Assembly (NCBI GenBank): GCA_964426135.1
Contig: CAYRPN010000002.1
Location: 62,001 to 126,000, forward strand
Direction of reading: 5' to 3'
From: CAYRPN01 sp964426135
GTDB taxonomy: Bacteria; Planctomycetota; Phycisphaerae; Phycisphaerales; Phycisphaeraceae
DNA: 64,000 nucleotides
Positions 7,886 through 16,900 of the stretch are shown one piece after another; the stretch's first letter is position 1; each line of letters starts with the position of its first letter. The notes beneath the pieces are model-generated. The model was not told where the DNA came from, ran no database searches, and saw only the letters and a program-made list of their open reading frames with translations. Both the position numbers and the translations under genes were made by a program.

Positions 7886-8228
7886 GTTTCAATGGTAGAT
7901 GCCCGCCGATGGCAAGACAACAGTTTCATGCGCGACGCGAACGGACGCCCTTCCTCGTTTAGCCGCGGAGCAGGAGGCTTGGCGACGCTCCGCGCGGGTC
8001 AACGGCGACCGTGATCGCACCCCCACGCGGGCCGGCGCCGAGCCTCTGGCCCGCCGCTAAACGGGGGAGGTGGGGAATCGACGTCACCCCGCGCTTCGCG
8101 ATTCGCGTCGATTGCCCGCGCTCGTGTCCGAGGAACGCCCGCGTCTTCCCGTTCTCCGTTTTTCCCTGTATCGTCCCCCTCTCCGCCTGCAATCACTATC
8201 AAGCACTCGCATCCCCACGGAGCCTGCC
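7886..8228. repeat. intergenic GTTTAGC/GCTAAAC inverted repeat
   Basis: No gene is seen. An imperfect inverted repeat has its left arm at 7956-7984 (starting CGTTTAGCCGCGG) and right arm at 8036-8062 (ending GCCGCTAAACG). The arms pair at roughly three quarters of positions. It belongs to the family also seen at about 10835, 37042, 38120 and 39884. The right end of the gap holds the ribosome site (GGAG) of the following TPR gene. Confidence 0.75.
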
Positions 8229-10733
8229 ATGCCCCGATTTTGGCTGACGCTTTTTCTCACTGCATTTCTCGCCGCATCCGCCCACGCCCAGCCCAAGGCC
8301 GACAAGAAAGGCAAGGGCAAGGAGGGCGATGCCGCCGCCGCCACGGCGCTGAAAGGCTCGGTCGTCGAGGACCAGGCCGCCAAGAAGCTCATCGAAGCCG
8401 GCGACACGCGCTATGAGGCCGACGAGTTTCAGAAGGCGGTGGACATCTGGCAGTCGGTGATCGAGCGCTACCCGCGCAGCAAGTTCCGCTTCACCGCGCA
8501 CATGAAACTGGGCGAGCACCTGCTCGCGCGCGACCGCGCCTACGACGCGGCCCGCAAGCATTTCGAGGTCGCCGCGACCGAGGAGAACAAGGACGAGGAT
8601 CAGCGCGCCGAGGCCACGCTCAAGATGGGCATCTGCTTCTACCAGTCGCGCAACTTCGGCAAGACGTTCACCACGATGCGCGACGTGATCGAGAAGTTCC
8701 CCGTCAGCCCGCAGGTGAACCAGGCTTACTACTACGTGGGCCTGGCGCACTTCCAGCAGGGGCATTACAGCCGGGCGATCCAGGCGCTGGAGCGCGTGGG
8801 CACGGCCCTGACCGCCAACGATTCCGCGTTTGAAAAGGTCGAGGCCGGCAAGCGGCTTTACGTGCGCATCGAGGATGCGGACCTGGCCGCGCTGCTGCCG
8901 AATGAAACGGTCAAGGTGCGATGCAAGGCCGCGTCGGGCGATGAGGAAGTGATCGAGTGCGTGCCGGTGGGCCGGAATGTCCGCGTGGTGATGGGCTCGA
9001 TTCTCACGCAGCTTGGCAGGCCCAAGGTGGGCGACAAGCGCTTGCAGGTGAAGGGCGACGATCGCGTGAAGGTCACGTACGTCGATGAGCACACGGCGGA
9101 CAAGCAGTTCAACCGGCCGGTGCTGCGCGACATCGTCGTGGTGGGCAACGCGCTGACGGCGATCATGGATGGCGCTTATGCCGACACGCTCAAGGGCGTG
9201 GTACTGGGCAAGGAAGTGAACCTGCAGGTGACGGACGCCGACCTCGATCTGACGGACAACGCGGACAAGGTCGTCGCTCTTGCACAAGTGCATCGCGAAA
9301 AGCTGCACGAGGAAATCGAGAAGGAAATGACGGAGGCGAAAACCAAGATCGCCACCGGCAAGGGCGCGGATGTGAAGGTGGACGACAAGGGCGAGCCGAT
9401 CATCGAGCGGTACCGCCTGATCGACAGCGCGAAGGTGACTCTGACCGAAGCGAAGATCGCTCGTGCGGCGGCGACTCCGCAAGCGCCCGCCGCGCCAGGA
9501 TCGCCCGTGGCGCCGACGCCGACGACCAAGTCCGCGCCGCCGGCTCCCGCCGATCCCGCCAAGCCTGCCGATCCCGCCAAGCCTGCGGATCCCGCGACGC
9601 CAGTCGATCCCACCAAGCCGGCGGTTCCCAAAGCGCCGGACGTTCCCAAGCCCAGGAACGACGCCGGCGACTTCGCTTCCGAGATTGAAAAGCAGGAGGT
9701 CGACGACAAGACGATCCACTCCGGCGTGTTCCGCGCGACGATCGACGTGGTGCCGTCCGAAACCCCCGTGGCCGACGACAACAAGCTGCAGGCGCTGCCG
9801 GGCGATCAGATTCGCCTGGTTTACACCGACGAAGAGAGCACTGCCGCGGAACCAACCGTTGTGACCGCCCGCGGCAAGGCGGTCGAAGGCAATCTTGGCG
9901 GTGTGCGCGTGACGCGCACGGAAATTTCCGACAAGGAACTGCGGCTGCAGACTCAGCTCAAGACCGCCAGCGCGATGACCAACATCGGCAACCGCTACAA
10001 GGAGTTCGGCCTCAAGGCGAAGTCCAACGAGAAATACGCCGAGGCTTTGCTGGTCTGCGAGGACATCACCGACGAGGCCCGCAAACTCGGCGGCCGGCTG
10101 CTGGAGGAAACGTACGTGCAGCTCTGGCAGATTTACTACGAGATGGACAAGCTCGAACTCGCCGCGGCGATGTGTCAGCGCCTGGCGCGGGAGTTCCCCG
10201 AATCGCCCTTCGTCGACGAAGCGTTCCTGCAGATGGCCAAGGTCGCCCGCAAGAAGGGCGAGCTGAACCGCGCGATCGGCATCTACAGCCGGCTCGTGGA
10301 AACGAAGACCAGTCAGCTTCGCGGCGAGGCACAGTTCGGCATCGCCGAGTGCTACGAGGAAATGGCCAAGGCCGCCAAAGAGCCGCAGAACGAAGCGCTC
10401 TACGAGCGCGCGTTCCAGGAATACAAGAAGCTCTTCGAGCAGTTCCCCGACTCAGGCCGCGTCGGCGAAGCGGTCGCCAAGATGGCGAATTTCTACTATC
10501 AGAAGCAGGACTACGCCCGCGCCGTCGATGTCTTCGAAACGGTGCTCAGCGAGCATCCGGACGCCAAGTACCTCGACGTGATTCTCTTCAACTACGGCCG
10601 CTGCCTGTATCGCATGGAGCGGAAGAAAGAAGCCCGCGCCCGCTTCGACCAACTGCTCGGCGATTTCCCGGAAAGCGCTCTGGCCGCCGAGGCCAAGCGC
10701 ATCGTCGAGGCCCTGGCGAAAGCGGGGTTCTGA
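8229..10733 (+). CDS. secreted TPR protein with beta-sandwich-like modules
   Basis: An 834-aa protein with a signal peptide (FWLTLFLTAFLAASAHAQ). The ATG at 8229 has GGAG upstream; an in-frame extension of 53 codons lacks these features. Residues about 45-205 are TPR/YbgF-like helical repeats (DEFQKAVDIWQSVIERYP, YYYVGLAHFQQGHYSRAIQAL). From about residue 208 come modules with D-x-D motifs (IEDADL, VTDADLDLTDNADKV) and a late SGVF motif. A proline-rich linker of PADPAK-type repeats spans about 438-475. A second TPR block fills residues about 577-834. It is likely periplasmic or surface-associated and scaffolding. The next gene, a 2539-aa protein, has the same architecture on a larger scale, so the two probably form one complex. 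Confidence 0.85.
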   Translation: MPRFWLTLFLTAFLAASAHAQPKADKKGKGKEGDAAAATALKGSVVEDQAAKKLIEAGDTRYEADEFQKAVDIWQSVIERYPRSKFRFTAHMKLGEHLLARDRAYDAARKHFEVAATEENKDEDQRAEATLKMGICFYQSRNFGKTFTTMRDVIEKFPVSPQVNQAYYYVGLAHFQQGHYSRAIQALERVGTALTANDSAFEKVEAGKRLYVRIEDADLAALLPNETVKVRCKAASGDEEVIECVPVGRNVRVVMGSILTQLGRPKVGDKRLQVKGDDRVKVTYVDEHTADKQFNRPVLRDIVVVGNALTAIMDGAYADTLKGVVLGKEVNLQVTDADLDLTDNADKVVALAQVHREKLHEEIEKEMTEAKTKIATGKGADVKVDDKGEPIIERYRLIDSAKVTLTEAKIARAAATPQAPAAPGSPVAPTPTTKSAPPAPADPAKPADPAKPADPATPVDPTKPAVPKAPDVPKPRNDAGDFASEIEKQEVDDKTIHSGVFRATIDVVPSETPVADDNKLQALPGDQIRLVYTDEESTAAEPTVVTARGKAVEGNLGGVRVTRTEISDKELRLQTQLKTASAMTNIGNRYKEFGLKAKSNEKYAEALLVCEDITDEARKLGGRLLEETYVQLWQIYYEMDKLELAAAMCQRLAREFPESPFVDEAFLQMAKVARKKGELNRAIGIYSRLVETKTSQLRGEAQFGIAECYEEMAKAAKEPQNEALYERAFQEYKKLFEQFPDSGRVGEAVAKMANFYYQKQDYARAVDVFETVLSEHPDAKYLDVILFNYGRCLYRMERKKEARARFDQLLGDFPESALAAEAKRIVEALAKAGF

Positions 10734-10737
10734 GGAG

Positions 10738-10868
10738 ATTTCGGATTGCGGATTGCGGATTTGGATTTCGGACTACGGATTTCGGATTGCGGATTGCGGA
10801 CTTCGGATTTCGGATTGCGGATTTTAATTTCCACCGTTTAGCGCCCGCCCGAAGGGCGGGGTTCCTTC
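10738..10868. repeat. GGATTGCGGATT/TTCGGATT word array and GTTTAGC hairpin
   Basis: Positions 10738-10826 are built almost wholly of GGATTGCGGATT and TTCGGATTTCGG words. Immediately after comes a CGTTTAGCG box and a perfect 7-bp stem (CCCGCCC, loop GAA, GGGCGGG) at 10844-10860. The whole interval lies between the two TPR genes and could act as a transcription boundary. It has no resemblance to coding sequence. Confidence 0.8.
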
Positions 10869-10900
10869 GAACGACAATCGTCCCACGCACGGTTTAACGC

Positions 10901-13900
10901 ATGAAACGCACCCCTTTCACCACGTCGCTCACCTCGTTGCTCATCGCGCTGCTCGGTTTCACAGGCGTTGCCGCCGGGCAGAACGTCGTACTCGACGCCG
11001 TCGACAAGAAAGCCGCGCAGCTCGAAAGCGATCTGGGCAAGCAGCTCGACACCACGGCCCGCGCTGCGGAAATCATGATCGAACTGGTGAATCTTTATCA
11101 CCAGAACGGTCGTGTTTTCGGCCTGGTCCGCGCCGGACAGAAGTTCATCACGGCCCAGCCCACGCACAAGGCCCACCGCGATGTGATGCTGAAGCTGCTC
11201 GATGGCCTGGTGATCCTGTCTCGCAACAAGGAGATCGTCGCCACCAGCAGGCAGTTCCTGCAGCGTTATCCGGGCGACGCCGCCTGCGTTCAGGTGGAGC
11301 GGCTTCTGGCCCGCACGCTGGATCAGCAGAACGATCGCAAGATTTCCGCCGCGGCGCATGAAGCGGTTTATCGCCGCAATCCTGCCGCTGAGCGCGAAGC
11401 CGGCGTGACCGCGATTTACCTCTACACCAACCTCAACAACACCGAGGGCCTGAAAGCAGCCGCCGCGCTGGGCAAGCACATGCTGGAGAACCTGCCCGCC
11501 AGCGAGTTCACCGCGCAGGCCGGCTGGGATTCGTTCCAACTGCTGCGCCGCGTCGGCGACTGGGGCGGCGCCAACGTGATCGGCCAGACGATGCTCAGGC
11601 GAAACGTGCCGATGGACAAGGCCCGCCTCGCCGACGTGCATGCGCTCATTTCCGAGAACTACGCCCAGGTCGGCCAGCGGGTCAATGCGATCGAGCATCT
11701 GAAACTCGCCCGCGCCGCCAACGACAGCGCGGATCTGCTCGCCCGGCAGATTTACTGGAGCTACGAGGCGGGCGCCAAGGCGGCCGAACTCGAACCATTG
11801 GCCAATGATTTCGCGGCCCGTTACGCCGCCCGGCCGGAGCGTTGGCAGAATCTTTCGCTGGTGGCCCACGCGTACGGACGGGAGAACAACCGCGCCAAGG
11901 CGGTTGAGGTATTCGCCCAGGTCGTGCCCAACGATCCCTGGGCCCATGACGCGGCGACCCACTATGTGCGCTTCCTCGGCGAAAAGCCGGAGGACTTCGC
12001 CAAGGCTGAAAAAATCCTGCGCGAGGCGGTCGGCAAAACGGAGAAGGGCGCCCCGGCGATTCTGCATGCCCTGGCGTTCGATCTGTTCCGTGACCGGATG
12101 AAGGACGCCGCCAAGACAACCGCGGCGGCCCGCGAACTGGCGATCAAGCATCCGATGGATGACGGGCGGAGTTGGAATGCCGCGGCTCACATCCTTTCCA
12201 ATCCCGCGAATCCGCAGCAGTTTGCCGCCGATGTGAAGGCACTCTCCGAGCAGGCGGTGAAGCACGGCAACCTCACGTCGTATCGCGATCACGTGCCGCG
12301 CTGGATCAAGGAAGCCGGCAAGACCAAGGAGCACAAGGACAATGCGAAACTTGCGAAGGAGATCTGGGACAAGTACGCGGCTGATCCTGTCCTGAAGGAC
12401 TGGGAACTTGCGACCAGCGATCGCGGCCCGCAGTCGCTGGCGGCCCGCGAACGCCTCGTCGCCGGCGATGCGCTCAAGCAGCGCACCGAGGATCAGGCTC
12501 GCGGGATGCTGATGGCGCTGGGGCAGCACTACTACTACTACATGCCGCCGCAGAGAAAAGCGGAGGCGATTCCCTTCTTCGCGCGCCTGTGTGCGCGCAT
12601 GCCGCAGGACGTCGAAGCCGCGGGTTGGTGGCTGACGGCTGCATCGGACTATGGCTCGCCTGAGCAGGCTCGCGAGGCGGCGCTGCACATCACGAAGATC
12701 GAACTGCCGCGCAACAACGCCGAGGCGTACCGCCGCGTGCTGGCGACGGCCGATCGCGCGAAGGATCCCGCGCTGTTCAAGACGGGCCTCGGCTGGATTC
12801 TGGCGATGCAGCAGAAGCACGGTCTCGATGCGGGCTACGCCGGCGAGATCGGCACGCTGATCGAAAAGGCCGGGCAGAAAGACGTGGCGATGCAGTACTG
12901 GCGCCAGCGCATGGCGCTGAACCCGACCGATTACCAGTCGCGCGCTGCGGTTTCCTACATCGCCGAGCGGCTGCCCGATGATGCCGCCCGCGCCAAGCTC
13001 TACAGCGAAGCGTATCAGTGGAAATCCAGCTACTACGGCGCTTACGCGTCGCAGCTTGCGAGCCTGGCGCTCAAGGCCGGCGACCTGAAGGAGTTCGAGC
13101 GCGTGCTGCGCGATGCCCGCAAGCGGTTCGACGAGCAGCGTCTGACCTGGTGGGGGATGGAGGAGTATCCCGCGTGGTACTGGATCAGCGAGCAGCGCGA
13201 TCCGAACAACGCGAATTTCAAGAAGGCCACCGACGAGTCGCGCCGGGTGGTGTATTCGGTGGTTCGCGATCTGAGGTTCGGCCGACTCTCGGCGTTCGCG
13301 GAGCTCGCGCTGATCGAGATCGAAAAGCCGGGGTCGCGAGATGAAATTGCCAGGCTGCTCGACATGCAGCGGGCGACGACCGCCGTCGGCGACAGTTCCA
13401 CCGACTGGGACACGCTCATGCCGTTCGCGCAGGCGGCCATGACGCGGAAGGATTACCTGGCGTCCGCCACGCTGATGACCGGCATGCTTGCCAACATCGG
13501 CGGCGTGGAGGCATCGCGCCTCAAGGCCGGCCGAGACATGGTGGGCCAGAGCTACGGCCGGCTCGGTTCCGTCGGACTCGCCATCGACGAAAAGAGCCCC
13601 GTCGCGCCGTTGTTGCAGGCGGCGCTTTACCTGCGTCTGGGCGATGAGAAGCTCGCGCTGGACACCTACACCACGAACCGCAAGCTCTTCGACGATCACC
13701 GCAATGAACTGCCCGTGGATCTCATCCTCTTTGTCTGCGAGAGCCACATCGCCTCGGGCGGGGACGAGAACCACGACCGCGTCGAGGACATTTTGCGCGG
13801 CTGGCTCGTGAAGTTCGGCGATTCCGCCAACCACGACGACAGCACCAAGGCGAAAGTGCAGGTGCTCCTGGGCAAGAATTACTTCGGCGCCAAGCGCTAC

Positions 13901-16900
13901 GAAGTGGCGCGCGCCGAGTTCCAGAGCCTGCTCAACCGCTTCAGCAAGACGCCCGAGGCGGTCGATGCGGAGTTCGGCATCGGCGAAACCTTCATGGCGC
14001 AGAAGCTCTTCGACGAGGCGGACAAGATTTTCGAAAAGCTCGCCAACAGCCGGGACCGCGACACCGTCATCCGCGCCGAGTTCCTGCGCGGCATCCTCGC
14101 CAGCCGGCGCGGCGACCGCGACGCGGCCCGCGAAATCTTCCGCAGCGTGCTGGAGCGTTCGCCGAACATCAATCTTGCCAACCTCACGCTGTTCAATCTC
14201 TCCGAGGTGTACGGCGCCGAGCAGCGTTACATCGAGCAACTTGAACTGCTCAACACCGTCGGTCGCCTCGGCCGCGCCAGCAAACGCTGGCACACGCCCG
14301 GCTCCACGCTCTCCATCGTGGTGCAGGACAGCGACTTGGGGATCAGCCGCGGCCACTCGCGCATTCCCGTGCGCGTCACCACCGAGCCGGGCGGCGACGA
14401 GGAGACGATCTATCTCCAGTCCGGCGGCGCGGGCAAGGGCCTGTTCCGCGCTGATCTTCAGACGCAACTGGGCACGCCCACGAAGGGCGACCGCGTGCTG
14501 CAGATCACCGGCCGGGATGTGATCAAGTGCGACTATCCGGAGCAGTTCAAGGCGGAGTTCAAGAACGTCCCGCTGGCCGATGCGGAGATTCGCATCGCGG
14601 CGGACGCGCGGTTCGAGGCGTCCTCGCACAAGATCGAGGACGAAGAGAAGGAAAGCTTCAGCCAGAAGCTGGCCCGCGAGGAAAAGCAGGAGGAGAACCC
14701 GGACAAGCGCGTGTCGCAGAATCGTCCCAAGAATCAGATCAAGCCCGGCAACGTCGTCTACCTGCGCGTGCAGGACAGCGACCGCGACATGTCCGATCAG
14801 CCCGACAGCGTGCTGGTCAAACTCACCGCCACCAGCGGCGACCAAGTGCAGGCGCAGCTCCAGGAAACCGGCCCGCACACCGGTGTTTTCGAAGGCACGA
14901 TCAAGACCGGCGAACTGCCCGCCGGCGCACTGGCGACGGATCACGCCATCGACCACAACCCGCTCATGGCGATCGATCAGGACAAGGCCACGTTCTGGCA
15001 GAGCGAGCCGGACGGCCAGACGCCCAAGTGGCTCAGCGTGGACATGAAGGATCTCAAGCGCGTGTCGCAGGTGGTCATCAGCACGCCGGACGCGACGAAG
15101 CAGTCGCCCGTGCGCGGCGAGGTGCAGGGCAGCCACGACGGCCGCTTCTGGTTCCGCGTCGCCGCCAATCCCGCGCCGGTCATGGCGACGCCGCTGAAGC
15201 TCGAATCCAGCCGCATGACGATGCGGACCTATGCCCACAAGGGTGCTGCCGCTTACGAGAAGTGGAGCGATGTGGTGCAGACCGTCGCTCAGCGCACGGT
15301 CGTCGAGGAAAAGCAGGTTGACGAGCTTGTCTGGCAGCGGGACGACAACGCCGACGCCTCGAAGCAGGCCGTTGTCGTCATCTGGCAGGGCAAGTTCGTG
15401 CAGCCGCGCGACGGGGCCGTGCGATTCCAGATCGCCGGCACGAGTTCGGCGCTGCTGATCGACGGCGTGCTGGAACAGGAAGTGGGCAAGGGAGGACGCA
15501 GCGTGGATGTGTGGCTGACCCGGGGCACGCACGAGATGACGGCGTTCGCCCTCGTCGCCCCCGGTCTTAAGGGCGCGGAAGTCACTCGCGCCCGGGAGAA
15601 TCTGAACTCCGCGCAGGTCACGCTGGCGCCGTTCCGAAAGTCCGATTTCGATCTCGAATCGGTCGACGGGAAAATCGTCGGTGCGAAACTCGCGCCGGCC
15701 AAAGTGGTCGTCGCGGAGAACGGCGCCTGGACCTGCACGTTCGAGCCGCAGGATCTCCGTTACGTCCGCTTCATGGTGCACGAGTACCGCGGCGAAGCGG
15801 TGGCGATCAATCACATCGAAGTGCGCGGCGACAGCGGCGACGCCAACGCCAAGCCGTACATTCCCACCGAGGCCGATGTGCTCAAACTCGCCGGCAACGA
15901 CGCGCTGGAGATCGCCGCCGGCGACACCGTCACCGCCAGCTATACCGATGAATTTACGTTCTCGATCGTCGGCAGCGCCGAAGACGCGGCCCGCAACCGC
16001 GTGCTCACTTCCACCCTGCAGGCCACCTATTTCAACGGCAAAATCACGCCCATCGCGTACGACCTGGCGCGCTCCGGCGGCGGCGGGGTGCAGACGCTGC
16101 GCAAGGAACTGATGCGCATCGATCCGGGCGAACGCATCATTGTCGAAGTCGTCGACTACGACCGCGACGAAACGGCCGAACGAGACACCGTGAAAATTCA
16201 GGTCGCCGTCAACGACGGCAAATTCATTGAACTCACCGCCATCGAAACGAACGAGAACTCCGGCATATTCACCAAGGAAGTGGACACGCAACCCATCGGC
16301 GGCGCCCCCGCCGGCGCTCCAACGACCGCAGGCACGGCCCCTTCAGAGGCCGTGAAGCCTGAGAAAGCCGACGCCCCCCAACCCGACGGCGAGAAAAAGG
16401 ACGGCGCTCCCGAAGCAAAAAAGGCCGACGAACCCAAGCTCACCATCAAGCCCGGTGATCGCGTGATCGTCCGCTACATCGACCAGCAGAACACATTCCC
16501 CGGTCATTCCGTGCCGCGTGAAAGCTACGTGCTGGTCAGTGAACCGACGCCGGGCAAGATTCGCATTGTCGAAACGCGCGTGGTGAAGCCGCCGCAGAAG
16601 GATGCGAAGCCGCAGGTGGTTTACCTGCCGCCCGGCACTTCGGCGGCAGGGGAGAAGACCGTCGCCGGCGTTGCTTTTGAAGTGCCGCTGACGGTCGAGG
16701 TGATCGACCCCGATCGCGCCAAGGATTCGCGCTCCACCGTGCTGGTGGAACTCACCACCACGGATGGCGCGAAAGTGAAAGTGAACTGCGCCATCTCCAG
16801 CGCATTCAGCGGCGACAAGGCGCCCGCCGTTGCCGAGGAAGGCGCTCGCGATCCGGCCCTGGAAGAGGGCCGATTCGTTGGGCAGGTCATCATGCAGCTT

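Noticed and set aside
8070..8228. 53-codon N-terminal extension of the 834-aa TPR protein
   Set aside because: It precedes an obvious signal peptide and ribosome site and is Arg/Pro-rich.
10838..16291. 1817-codon open frame antisense to the giant TPR gene
   Set aside because: It mirrors the codon structure of the sense gene, has no recognisable domain, and its residues are Arg/His/Leu-rich shadow sequence. High GC and codon bias keep this antisense frame open.
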